In this document: one piece after another, positions 11,088 through 22,741 of the stretch
How the letters are laid out: the number at the start of each line of letters is the position of its first letter
How positions within the stretch are numbered: the first letter of the stretch is position 1
Assembly: GCF_025698545.1 (NCBI RefSeq)
Contig: NC_068570.1
Location: forward strand, 55,447,924-55,511,923
Source: Gossypium raimondii
Lineage: Eukaryota; Streptophyta; Magnoliopsida; Malvales; Malvaceae
Length of the DNA stretch: 64,000 nucleotides
Direction: 5' to 3'
Position numbers and translations under genes: made by a program
Notes under the pieces: model-generated
Database searches by the model: none
What the model saw: the letters and a program-made list of their open reading frames with translations, nothing else
What the model was told of the DNA's origin: nothing

Positions 11088-13024
11088 CTGGCTGTCCATC
11101 ATTCATCATTCACAAGAAATGCCTTGATGAGTTACCCACTGAAATTGATCACCCTACACATCGCTTACACCCTCTTATTCTTAACCGTAGTGATAGTGAT
11201 TACTTGTGCAACCTATGCCAAAAGCAACATTCTGGACCTTTTTACAGTTGTTCTCTTTGCCATTTTAACATCAATGTTAAATGTGCTTGGCCGAGGTCTA
11301 CTGTTGAAGATAAAAGCTGCCATCAGCACCTATTCTCCTTACTTTGGAGACAAGGTTCATTCATTTGTGATGCATGTGGCACTGAGGGAAATTATATTTC
11401 TTGTATATGTTTGAAATGTTGCATCGAAGTCCACAAGAAATGCACTTCACTCCCTCACATTATCAAATTTTCTCGACATGATCACTGCATTTTTCACAAA
11501 CATTTTCTTCAAACACGAGAGCTTACAAGGCAAGATTGCAAGATTTGTTTTAGTGAAGTAAAACTAGATCGTGGGAGTTACTCTTGTAGGAAGCCAGGTT
11601 GCAATTACGTTGTCTATGTGAATTGTGTCTTAGAGGATTATACGTTGTACGAGGTAATTGAGGACGAAAAGCAATTTGAGGAGCTTGAAGAAAAATCTAT
11701 ACAGTCTTCCATCATTCGTGTTATTGAGGTGAATGAAGCTGGGGAAGCTACAAAGATTCAACATTTCAGTCATCAACATTGCTTGGTGTTAGCAGACAAG
11801 ATGGAGGAAGAAATTGATAGAAAATGTGAAGGGTGCATGCTACCTATCTCAAATATTTTCTATTGTTGTTCAGAATGCCCCTTTTTCTTCATAAAACCTG
11901 TGCTGAATTGCCAAGAATCAAGCAACATTGGTTTCATCAAAGCAATGCCACCCTCAAGTATTTCGACAGATACAAATGGTGTAACTTTCGCCGTCGAGTT
12001 TGTACTGGTTTGTTATACGACATTAGAGGATACTGGAACATGTGCTTAAGGTGTGCTAAAGTTTCTGATATCATTGAATGTAAGGGACACCAACACTTTC
12101 TCTTTTTTTATTTCGAATGCAAGGAGAAATGTAATGGTTGTGGCACTAATAGCATCAGCAATGGTGCATTCAGATGTGGGAAGTGCAGATTTGCTTTGGA
12201 TTTTGGATGCTTGACATTACCACATTCAGCTCTTCACAAAATTGATGAACACAAGCTAAAGCTTACTTATCATGATGATAATGAGCAAAGTTATTGTGAT
12301 TTTTGTAAGCAATATAGAGATCCAAGCCTTTGGTATTATTCTTGTTCAATCTGTGATGCTTCTGCTCATATCAAATGTGTTCTTGGGCGATTTCCATTTA
12401 TCAAAGATGGGGGCACATTTCCTTTTTTTTTCTTTATTTACAAAATCATCATCATGATCTTAAAGTTTTTAGGAAGGTCGAGGGCTACCCTGAATGCTCT
12501 TATTGTGGTAAGCTTTGCCGAGAAGAAATTCTCAAGTGTGAAAAGTCTACATGCAACTATATTATCCACTATGAATGCTATTAGGGTGACTAAGCCTAAA
12601 GCGTTGTGGTAAGTACTCTAAATGATTAAAAAATTATTTTTCAATCATCAAAGTTGTTGATTGATAGTATTTCATGATTTTGTTTTCATTATCAACATCA
12701 GTTCTAATTGTGTTCATGGTTGTAGATGTGATTTATTCAAATGAAAAGCACCAAAATATTTATTTGATCAAAGAAGTTCACAAAGGATTTGGAATTTCAT
12801 TCCTACTTCATTGATGAAAGGATGCTCGAATTCTAAGTGTGATTTGGTTTCATTGTTACTTTGTTTAAGATCGACTTGGATTTGTATGATTTGATTTCAA
12901 TATTACTTTGGGATTCATCTATGATTTGTTTGGATTTGTAAGATTTGAATTATTTCTTATTTAAATTATTTTAATTAATTTAATTATTCTCAACAGTATT
13001 GATTTATGGGTTTTAGAAGCCACT

Positions 13025-13062
13025 AATTTCTGGAATGGACTTCCTACTTTTCGGCTTGGGTT
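13025..13062 (-). pseudogene. Short relic of PABPN-like exon (N-terminal part)
   Basis: On the minus strand the bases resemble the exon fragment better preserved at 43488-43553 (Gln-Ala-Glu-Lys-x-Glu-Val-His-Ser-Arg), here with an internal stop. The equivalent place in segment B is about 28180-28218. It is short and degenerate; the call rests on its similarity to the 43.5 kb copy. Confidence 0.45.
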
Positions 13063-14588
13063 GTAATGTAGAGTTGTAATGTTTTGGGATAAATTTATCA
13101 TTTAATAAAAAACATGAATGTGGTAGGGAGTTGACTACATTCCGTGATCAATCATCTATCATTTTAGATAGTACTCGTGACAAGATAATTAATTATTGTT
13201 GTTACGCTCATGATGAATATCTTAATTTCTTTAAATAATTTTAACAAATATGAAAATTTCTGATTTTTATTGAAATAATTAGTTTCTCAAAAGCCTACAT
13301 TCTATTATTTTTGTATTAATCTGAATAATGATTTTAAGTATGGTTAATATTGGACTAATAAATATGGTTTTGAATGTTTTATAAAACTTATAAAGTAGTT
13401 AAGTATTTTCTTAGAAATTTTGAAATGAATTTTGGACTATTTCAAAACTTAAGTATCTTAAATAATTAAATTATAATTATAAATAATGATAATTTTTAAT
13501 TATTTTTAAGTTCTTTTATTGTGCATGTTTAGGATTCGTGATTAGATTGAATTGAAATTTTATATATATATATATTATTTTTATAAATTTTAATCATTTA
13601 TTTAATGAAACCAAATGAATTGGTGGTTTGATTAATTGGATCATTAGTCCGATTTTGCAAACTTTAGTGGCATAATAGGTTAGACTTTTTCAAATTTTGT
13701 TCTTTGTTTGTGACATCTACCTCGCCCTCTAAATTAAAATTTTAATAATAAACTTAATATTTTTATTTATATTTATTTATATAAATATTTTTGAGTTTTT
13801 GTAATGGTAAAATGTATTAAATCTTTCAAAATTGCCGTATAAAAATATTTTTTATAAAATGCTCAAATAAAAGTTATTAAGTTTTAATTCTTTGATATCT
13901 TTTCAAGTAGTATTTGATTTAATTATCATTTACTCTTTTAACATTTATTGGACAATTTTAAAGAATAATTTTTTATGTGAATAATCAAAAGTTTAATCTT
14001 AATTTCATTATGTAATTTTATCAAAATATTTTAAAAATTATATATAACAATAGAAATAGAGAATGATAGAAAATCAGCACCCATTTCTAAATTATATACA
14101 AATATTTAACGGCAATGATTATTTCACCTAATTATAGTAATTAGAATAACTAAATTGAAAAAAGAATTAGAGTGATCAAAACAGGACAAATTTTATTTTA
14201 AAGTGACTATTTTATATTGTTTAGATTTTGATTCACATTTAAAATTATTTTACAGAAAAAAAACTGAACAATGGAATGCAAACAAAAAGTTGTACAGTAA
14301 TAGTTTTGACACAAACATTTTGAATAATTAAGTGACTTAAATGAAAACTTTAGAATAATTCCATAATCATTTTATAATTTTTAAAGTTGAAAGGTCTAAA
14401 TTGACTAATAATTAATAAATTTCAACCTACTTTCCCTAAAAATGATTTATATATAATAATAGAAAATCATGGGTAATTTCTATACCTATTATTATCAAAT
14501 GATTAAATTATAGCTCTCATGGTCAATAATTTTAGAATTGGATCAAATCAATCACCAATTCTTAATTTCATCAAATCTATCAATACAA

Positions 14589-14635
<47 letters not shown>

Positions 14636-14769
14636 AGCATGTATGAGGAAATGCATATATACAACAAAATCATAACTATAGTTCAAAGGTGTGATTCTTG
14701 ATTATATTAAGGTTTACTATCAATTATTTTGTCATATTCTTGTTTCTTATTTCAACCCCACATCCCTGT

Positions 14770-14809
<40 letters not shown>

Positions 14810-16234
14810 CAATAAAAATAAATAAATCAATAAATTTTAAGTATAAGAACAAAAACTTGAATAGCACCATGTATTTTAATACTGTTAGTCAGGTTCTCTC
14901 ATTTTGATCTCTCGTTTAGTCATATCCGACGATCATAAACCACTCATATATATTGAATATATGAATACAATTCACATAACTTAAGAGCACAATGAATGAA
15001 ACATATTCATATCCAACATATCGAATATTCGACGCTCACTCCCTAATACAGAGCTACTAACATTTAACATAGGATTACACGGAGAGAGTTGCATGATTAC
15101 ACAAAGATAAAAGAAGATCTCACAAGTCTCCAATGAAAGGATGCGATAATCCGACGACTCTCTAGATACATGAAAATCTACTTGCTCTCAGAATACAAAT
15201 GCTTAAAGCTACTAGCTATCCCCTCTAAATCACACCCTTACTAAACTGGGAATATAACCTCACCAAGCACAACTCCATTTGGAAGATAACGATTGTCACC
15301 GGTTCCAACATCAAACAGCCTGGAATCTCATGTTGCCAGCTTTCAACACTGCATGTTAAACAATGCCGGAATTCGACTCGTTCGCCTCTTCCATTTGACT
15401 AAGCTTTTCTCCTGCTAGCATCAAACCTCAAAAGCACATTTTTCTACTTATTCTATGTTAACATCTTTATTGTTCAGACAAACTAATTCCAGGATTGAAA
15501 CTAACGGATCCTCAGGACGAGCTTCTGTGTTTATCCAATCCGATCCAATTTCTTCAAAGTTAGGAAAACATTAGAAAAACATTTTCCTCAATACAGTCCA
15601 AACAAAACTCCTAGATATGTTGTTATAAACAGTTTAGATATTAAGAATGGTTTTGCAGTCATCAAAGTATTAGCAAGAATGAAAGCCTAAAGATTTTTCT
15701 TATAAAAAATTGCCAACTTAATATGTCAAATTTCTGAGCGGAACAATGTCAGGCAGCAATAGACACTAGCTTTTCTTAAGCATTTTATCAAATAGTTTCT
15801 ATGCGCAATCAGGCTTCAAGCCAACTTGGCCGCAAGATAATGTCTGCCTCACGCTTCCACAAGTATCGCTTCCAGGTGACACAACACATTCCCAGGTTGA
15901 TACAGATGCAGCAGAGCCACCCGAGACAGGTTCACTGTTTATCACCTATTCAAACTAATAAATATATTACATTTTTAGAGCAATAAAAACGAACTTTTTA
16001 GAGCAATAAAGAAGAAGCTAAGAACTTCTTCCTAAGAAGCTAAGAACTTTTCGAACCGGTCAAATTCGGTTAGTCGGTTTGACATTTTTAGAGCAATGAA
16101 ATAAGTTATATGGCTGGCAATTTAAATAGGATGCTGGAAGTCATTAATCAGAGAACCAATCAGATAACCAAATTTTATGCTTTATGCTCTCAACTCTCAA
16201 ACCAACTGTAGAAAAGTATTATCTGACACTTCAG

Positions 16235-17000
16235 CACAACTATCTAACCCTTGATCGTGTTCTTGCTGGTGCTTCAAGAGCCGGCCTAGAGGGACTAGTT
16301 GGTGCAGCCTGCAAGATTCAAATATCAGAAACAATTTATTTATAACCGTAGTGAAATCTTGAAACCAAAGAAAGAAAGAGAGATAAAGGAGAAGATATGG
16401 TTCATTGCAGTCCATGATTATCCAGTAGATGAGAGATTTGACCATTACTCTTGGAGGCTTGTCTTTAGAAGAAATCTTCGATTGGGAAGAGATGCTTAAT
16501 GATCTCCTAGACACACCATCTCTATTCACGAGCTGGTCTCCTAGAGAGCCGATAAAATCATTTGGCAGCTTGATGACTAAAGCAATTTTGTAAGGAATCA
16601 TCTTGGTGGTCAAATCTTGGTGGTATAATCATTTTGGACCGCCTCGGATGTTAGTTGGGTAAAGTATAACCCGGACTCACTTTGCAGTGGCTACCTTGCA
16701 AGACTCATCTGAAGCAGCTTCTCCGCTTGATCTGGGAACAAAGTTATAAACAGATACGCGCCTGCGCCATTTCATGAGGTTAGATTAAAAGAGAAAAAGG
16801 ACTTCAACGGAAGTTTTTTATGGCTATTGAATCACTAACAAATGTGTGCAGTTCCAAGCACGGTTGAATTCTTGCCTTGAATTGTGACCAAACCAGCTTT
16901 GCCAGCATCTTGCAACTTAGTTGTACCTGCAGAATCAAACGTACCTGCAAACACAAGAACTATTTCATGCTTTGCTCCCTGCATACATCACAACCACGGT
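16235..17000 (-). pseudogene. Exon relics of an unidentified gene, copy A
   Basis: Read on the minus strand, several exon-like blocks follow splice-like boundaries. The first spans about 16998-16870: an acceptor GCAG, then Lys-His-Glu-Ile-Val-Leu-Val-Phe-Ala-Gly, later Gly-Leu-Val-Thr-Ile-Gln-Gly-Lys-Asn, with a stop soon after. The next (about 16780-16560) holds Val-Pro-Arg-Ser-Ser-Gly-Glu-Ala-Ala and a Lys-Met-Ile-Pro-Tyr-Lys-Ile-Ala-Leu-Val block. The last (about 16312-16240) follows a CTTGCAG acceptor and ends in Thr-Arg-Ser-Arg-Val-Arg and a stop. I do not recognise the family. Related blocks occur in segment B (31360-34520) and at 42541-43105 and 44700-44810. Three partial copies with differing damage indicate a pseudogene. 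Confidence 0.5.
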
Positions 17001-17419
17001 CATTACAACAGCAAGCAGTTGATGTTTAACCTGGTTTTACAGTTTGAAGCCCTGGTGTTATACATGCTATTCTGAAAACCAGCTTGCTCCAATTTATTGG
17101 CTGCAGAAGTCCATCTTTTCATTAAGCATGTGGGACACCCATGTCCAATGCATACTCAACAGAGTAAAACAGACTGAACCCATAAAACCACTTTTAAGTT
17201 GCAAATTAAGTGAGCATAATCCATGAAGCTAATTGTACAAATGCAAAGTAAACAGGGAAGGAACCCGACCTCCAAAATTGCACAAGAAAATCAGGATAAA
17301 ATGAGTGAACCATTTGTCGATTTTCCCATCATGCTAATAATTTATGCCGTATGTTGGTTTCTATAATAAAGGGTTGTATTTAATGAAGTAATAATCCACA
17401 TGTAGATCAAGTTACAAAC

Positions 17420-17599
17420 CTGCATCTGATGACCATGCAATTCTGATTCATTTAACAGTAGAGCACTTTGAACAGCATCAACTTCAACCGATTCAACATA
17501 GGAAAATCCTTTAGGTTGACCAAACTTGTCTGTCAAAATTGTTACCCTGAGCACAAGATTGGAATTGCTGGTGAACTTCCTCAGGTGTACGTGCATAGT
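17420..17599 (-). pseudogene. PABPN-like RRM exon relic, copy A
   Basis: A 180-bp exon on the minus strand with an acceptor (GTAG at 17603-17600) and a donor GT at 17419-17418. It encodes the start of an RRM with Tyr-Ala-Arg-Thr-Pro-Glu-Glu-Val, then [19 protein letters not shown], ending with Leu-Asn-Glu-Ser-Glu-Leu-His-Gly. This is the RRM of the nuclear polyadenylate-binding protein (PABN/PABPN1 family), which binds poly(A) tails during mRNA 3' processing. A small deletion between the Gln-Phe-Gln-Ser-Cys block and the Arg-Val-Thr block breaks the frame. No intact flanking exons were found nearby, so it is a gene fragment. The second copy is at 34956-35135. Confidence 0.85.
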
Positions 17600-18195
17600 C
17601 TACCTGATGTTACAAAGACATATAAAGAAATAGAGAGTAAGAGAGATGTACAAAACATTGAGATCATTTATTAATTGTACACCTAAACAGTGCCAAACTA
17701 AATTAATGTTTCCCCTGAATAAGTTGTTAACTACATATGGGTGAAATTAGTTCACATTGAACTCGCCATCTGTAATAACTAAGATTTAATTGTTCATGCA
17801 CATGCACATGGACAAAACAGAGCATTTCAAGCCACACGTACACAAGCATAAAACCAAATTGGGTTGAAGGGATCAAACTGGTAGAACTACTCCTACATCC
17901 TTTGGCCAAACTAAAAAGCATGATCCTAATTTTATTTGAATAAAGAAGGATATCAAAAAAATTATAGAGAACAAGATCTCAAAAACATCCTGACAAAGCA
18001 AATTCCAAGCACCAGCAGGAGGGGAAACAAAAATTTGCAGCTCGAAACCCATGTTAGCGCCCTGTTTTGCCAGCCACTTGATTCGCACTCCAAGGGAGAT
18101 GGACAATGCAAATATCCCAACCAGTTGATTCTTAATTTCGGCAAGAACACTCCAAAAAACAATATGTACAATTCAACAACAAAATTTAGCAAAAA

Positions 18196-18232
18196 CATGG
18201 CGATAACCCAGTGATTAAGGTATTAGTCTTCC
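18196..18232 (+). repeat. SINE-like 5' part (A-box-like) at duplication edge
   Basis: The stretch GATAACCCAGTGATTAAGGT followed by ATTAGTCTTCCAG resembles the tRNA-derived head of plant SINEs. Similarity between segments A and B stops here. The B copy (35774-35825) lacks the CCCAGT part but continues into a B-box-like GAACCTATATTTGAATCAA. Pol III box recognition is by eye only. Confidence 0.35.
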
Positions 18233-21094
18233 AGTGATAAAGCAGGCTCCTCCTGACTCTTCTGCTTCGGGTATGTCTGAAGGCTTCTAGTTTCCTTATT
18301 AGTATCATCTTCTGTGGTACATTTCTATTCCATGCAGTTAATTGTTCTCGTTAAGTTTTTGTTGCTATTTCGTTGTCAAATCTCTTGATTGTTCAATTTG
18401 TGCCTTTGTTCCACCTTTCTGTGATTCACATGGTGTGTTTTTCTCTTTATGAAAGTTGTTGGGGAAATTTGCACGTGTTTATTCTTGATTTGATTGTGAC
18501 GACAAAACCAAGATTGTAAGCTTGATCCGAATATACTTATATCATCTGTCTGTCAATGTAGAATGGGTAAATATTTTCAAATGGGAAATCTGAATATAAG
18601 AAAGTTCCATTTTGTTAGGGCAAAACCAAGGTGATATGTTGAAGCAATGAGCTGGGTATGTCGGTGTGTCCTTTTCTGAAGATCTTGAGAGATCTTGGTC
18701 AGTGACATTGCCTAAGCCTGACTATTCTGCTGTCCCGCCCCCCCCCCCCCAACAAAAAAAAAATGCATAGAGCTTGCATTATTGCTGTTCCCATCATTTG
18801 GTTAAACTCTCAGCTCAATCAGTTTTACTGTGAAGTTGTCTTTTCCACTTGGCCTATATCCTCAAAGGTTATAAATGCTACAGTTAGCTATACATCAAGC
18901 GAGAACCTGTTTATGGCAATGGTTGGGATGCATTTATCGAGTGTCAAGTTCCCCATCAAAGACATCTCTGCCACCTTCTGCAGCCCCAACTTGACTTCAG
19001 AATCACTTCTCCGTAACATTATCAACAAAGCTTGTGATCACAGTTTGGCTATGATGACAAACTGTTTAATATTCATGAAGCCTGTTGCTACCAGATCCGA
19101 GGGAGAAATGTTCTGCTGTGGCTGAGGATTTCCAGTAAGATGCAGTGTGAGAAAAAGAACAGGCAATGGTTCTTTTATAGAGTTCACGATTGACCTCACC
19201 CCATCAAACAAACTGAGAAAATCGACCCAATATCGCCATTTACAAGAATGGGTGCTGCTTACTATACCCTCAAGGCTAGAATTCTAGGATCTCTGATCAA
19301 CGATGACTTGTAAGAGTTAAAATTACATTGGCCCCAACGTTACTTGGATTTGGATGGAATATTGATGTGTTTTAACACGGTATGTTCAACTGCTGCTTAC
19401 TATACCCTCAAGGCTGGAATTCTAGGATCTCTGATCAACGGTGACTTGTAAGAGTTTAAAATTACATCAGCCTCAACGTCACTCGGATTTGGATGGAATA
19501 TTGATGTGTTTTAACACGGTATGTTCAATTTTCTTAAATATTTACTTGCATTTGGGCAAATATCTATTTATGTATATCTTCTAGTCAATACCTAATTGTA
19601 CATCAGGAGGTATAGGAAGTTTTGGGCAAATATGAGTAAAGAATGATGTACATGAATGTTGAATATTGAGAGATTTTATTTTAAGTTCAACTTCACTATA
19701 AATATTTTTCTTTTATTTGTGTTGGCTTTTAATTCCTTATATATGTTTTGTTTCATTGCGTTCCCGCAAGATTGGGGGCGCACGTCCAAGGGCATGGTGC
19801 TCATCTTTAATTTGGGGGGTTTTTTTTTCTTTAATAATAATAATAAAGTATGAATATCAAAATTATACATTAATTTTGATGTGTAATTTAATGTATGAAT
19901 TTTAATCTAGTTTATACGTATGAAATTTCAATTTAGGTATGAAGGTTTGAATTTGTTTCTATTTTGATTGTCCGTTATTAAATTAAAAACGGTAAGTCTT
20001 TTTCTAACTCGTATAATTACATATTTAGTCTTCAATATTTATACATTCATCAATTTGATTCTAATACAAAATAATTTAAGAAGTTTAACTTTTTACATTT
20101 ATAAGTTCTATCAATTTGCTTCTTAAATATACCTTCATCATAAAGCGAAATTATAAAAAACAACAAAAAAAATTAATTGGAAATTGTTTGTAATGTATTG
20201 TTTTGGTGAGAATTTTTTTCTTTTTTTAGCTGTGAAAATTGGTAATCTCTTTCACGTTGAAACGTATCAAGAAAATAATTTTTTTTATTAGATTGAAATC
20301 ATCTCATGAAATTGAGCTTGAAACAATCAAATCACATTGGAAAACAAAGACTTCGAGAACCTCTCAAAATTGATTAAGTAAAAAGAGGGGATTGTGCTTA
20401 TTTTTTCATTAAAAAACCGAGAATAATAATCTTTCATTGTTATTGTTTTTTTTATCTCCAATTTATTAGCAACAAGAAAAAAGTGATGGTGGGCGATGTT
20501 TGAAATCAGAATGGTTGCTTCTATCGAACAAAATAACTTTTTTTTGTATTCATTTAAGGTGCCTTTGGAAGAGAGAGACGTTAATTTCATTTATATGGAC
20601 TAAGGAAGCGGCGGTGGAAGAATGATTGGCTTCGACCTATCCCGCGGGAAAAACCTTTACCATTGCCACATTCTCACCAGGTTTAGAGGCTCGAATTGTA
20701 AGAACAGTCCCGGACTTTCTTTCTTTCTTCTTCTTCTGTTTTTCTTTTTTTTTTTTTTTTTTGAATAAAGAATTGGTTTGGCTTTGTTTTGCTCGCAAAA
20801 ATGTGAAGGATGTTCAAGAACTGTGCACACTCAAACGAGAAGTAAAGGTTGCAGTTGAATAGGGAGTTGGGATTGGCACCGAAACAGATCAAGTTTTGAT
20901 TTCAAAGTAAGACCCAAACGAAGGTGCTGGATCATTGGTGTAATTATGGCCTATAGGGCTTTTTATTTCTTTATTCTTGTTCATGCACATTCTTTTTAAA
21001 TGAAATTGTTCAGGCACAACAAGAAAGAGCTGGATAATTACACTCTTTTGATTTTGAAAGGAATGAAAAAATAAATAAATTCCTTACACAAAAG
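18233..21094. other. Gene-poor unique spacer
   Basis: No gene I can name. An ORF at 18763-19125 (120 codons) and exon-like plus-strand stretches near 18640-18730 and 19140-19300 have no recognised domain and are not called as genes. A C-homopolymer followed by an A-homopolymer lies at 18737-18762. A 138-bp tandem duplication is at 19254-19529. The remainder (19530-21094) is AT-rich, with an ORF at 20626-20862 that runs into a T-homopolymer and looks spurious. Confidence 0.55.
19254..19529 (+). repeat. 138-bp direct tandem duplication
   Basis: Two adjacent units (19254-19391 and 19392-19529) both begin GCTGCTTACTATACCCTCAA and both end near TTTTAACACGGTATGTTCAA, with about ten differences between them. 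It lies in noncoding DNA. Confidence 0.9.
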
Positions 21095-22320
21095 TAGGGG
21101 TGAGCAGTCGATCGAATCGAATCGAATCGAATAAAAAATTTTCGAGTCAATCGAGTTTTCGAATCTCATTTTATCATCCTAACTTTATTTGAAGTTTTCT
21201 CGAATCGAGTCGAGTGAGATGGAATTCGAATTGAATCGAACCGAATATATTTGTTCGAGTTAAATTTTAAAAAATAATTTTGGGTCCTTGTAACTATTGT
21301 CACCCATCATAATAAAATTTGTCCACCTTAATCAAAATTTTTATTAACTTTCATCACCCCATAATTTATTTATTAATTTTTTATATACTGGTTAGTTTCT
21401 TTGCTTGCTTAGTTGTTTCAATTATCTTGATTCTTGTCACTATGTATTTTGGAATTAAAAATATATTAAATGTAAAAATATGATTTTTAATAAAATTTAT
21501 TTTAAAAATAAAATGTGAAATTGATACTAATATAAAATTTTAACACGAATATTTTATGGCGTAATTAATAATTCAATTTTAATATAAATATTCAATATGA
21601 CTAAACAATTCAATAATATAAATAATATAAAATGTGAAATTTAATTTAATAATATAAATAGTAGATATAAATAAAATTATTACTATTTATGTTTAGTATT
21701 TTTTTGGATAATTTTGATTTTTTATTTGAGAGTAAAGGGTGAGAAGTAAAAGTTTATGGGAATAAAAGTTTGAGGGAAAGTAAATAGGGGGAGTAAAATT
21801 TTGGAGGGAAAATATTAAAAAAAATTGGAGGGGGGAGGGTTTGGGGTAGATGGGAGGTGGGAGGTGGGATGAGAAGGGAATAAAAGTTTTAGGGGAAAAG
21901 TGGGAGGGAGTAAAAATTTTGGGGGAAAATAAAAAGGTTTTGAGGGTTTTTGGGAGTAAAATTTTGAGAAAAAGTAATTGGGAGAGTAAAATTTTGGTGG
22001 GAAATGAGATTTGGGTAGATTGGGGGGTTGGGAGGGGAGAGGAGTAAAAGTTTTAGGGGAAAGTGGGAAGGAGTAAAAGTTTTGAGGGAAAAGTAAAAAG
22101 GTTTGGGAGTTTGGGATAAAAATATAAAATATTATAGTTTAATATTCGAATTATTCGAGTTATTCAAATTTGAAAACTCAACTCGATTCGAACTCGAAAT
22201 TCAAAAAAAAAATTCGAGTTGATTCGAATAACTCGATTAACTTGAATAATTCGATTCGTTTAACTCGAAATTCGATTTTTTTCGATTTTTTCGAGTCGAA
22301 TCGAGTTTTGCTCACCCTTA
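21095..22320. mobile_element. hAT-type nonautonomous element (1226 bp)
   Basis: Terminal inverted repeats are TAGGGGTGAGCA at the left and TGCTCACCCTTA at the right. They are followed inward by TCGAATCGA-rich subterminal inverted sequence at both ends. Flanking 8-bp target duplications are CACAAAAG (21087-21094) and CACAAAAA (22321-22328), one mismatch. An 8-bp duplication with this terminus fits the hAT superfamily. There is no transposase ORF. The centre (about 21720-22120) is strongly purine-rich on the plus strand, with repeated GGGAGTAAAATTTTGAGG-like units. Confidence 0.88.
21830..21868 (+). other. Predicted G-quadruplex-forming tract
   Basis: Six runs of three or more G separated by loops of at most four bases (runs at about 21830-21835, 21837-21839, 21843-21846, 21852-21854, 21858-21860, 21865-21867). 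They sit inside the hAT-type element. This satisfies the usual G3+ N1-7 quadruplex pattern. Confidence 0.7.
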
Positions 22321-22479
22321 CACAAAAACAATGACACCTTACCTAATTAAATTTTGTTTTTATAATTATTTTAAATTAGGATCAAATTAATAGAATATGT
22401 AAGTATTGAGGACTAAATGTATTATTATAATTGTCTGTAAGTATATAAGAACCGTAAGGAATCACTGTCCCTGAATGCC

Positions 22480-22741
22480 TACATGGCTGGCCTATATGGC
22501 TCCACATAGTCTAGCACATGTCCATGTGTCTGCCCGTGTATCTCATACGGTTTGACAAACGCTCGTGTCGTCGGCCCGTATAGGTCTAATTTGCAAACAG
22601 TAAGTCACACGGCCTGGACACATGCCCGTGTCTCTAGCCTATGTGGTCCTTAATGGTGAACAGTGAATCACACGGCCTAGACACGTGCCAGTGTCTCTGG
22701 CCCGTGTGGTCCCTAATAGCAAACAGTGAGCCACATGGTCT
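22480..22741. repeat. CACACGG/CCCGTGT-rich LTR-type repeat block
   Basis: Repeats of CACACGGCCTGGACACATGC-like and CCCGTGTCTCT-like units occur about every 60-70 bp (near 22612, 22669 and 22730). A similar GTGTGG/CACACGG-rich block is at 48185-48430 inside a gypsy-type LTR, so this is probably an LTR remnant cut by the element that starts at 22742. Confidence 0.6.

Larger units (their letters stand above)
4525..12584 (+). pseudogene. DC1 protein gene copy 2, split by three solo LTRs
   Basis: This aligns with the intact DC1 gene at 25689-27746 in four pieces: 4525-4770, 7436-7497, 10302-10558 and 11088-12584. The first Met codon of the intact copy is ATC here (4519-4521), leaving the second ATG at 4525. 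The three gaps are LTR insertions with 5-bp target duplications. They fall after the codon for Lys84, within Val103/Tyr104, and at Cys187 of the intact protein. Two homopolymer frameshifts follow. One is a missing T in the run at about 11880. The other is in the T run at about 12420, after which the C-terminal module is read in another frame to TAG at 12582-12584. A 3' UTR intron donor is kept at 12609 with the acceptor at 12725. The original gene would have encoded a protein like the 685-residue copy. Clearly dead as a full-length gene; ORF 11063-12049 could still give a fragment. Confidence 0.93.
12613..18228. repeat. Segmental duplication, copy A
   Basis: The sequence downstream of DC1 copy 2 is collinear and highly similar to 27747-35798 downstream of DC1 copy 3. 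After removing the solo LTR and one target duplication (31514-33942) from copy B, the two are about 5.62 kb each. Shared landmarks are the 3' UTR intron, TA microsatellites, the TCCGACGATCATAAAC block, the short ORF at about 15500-15690, minus-strand gene relics (16235-17000, 17420-17599) and a SINE-like end point at about 18228. Most of 12726-15480 is AT-rich noncoding DNA with no gene. Confidence 0.92.

Noticed and set aside
18763..19125. 120-codon plus-strand ORF considered as a gene
   Set aside because: No recognisable domain, follows C/A homopolymers, no splice-supported extension; left as unrecognised spacer.
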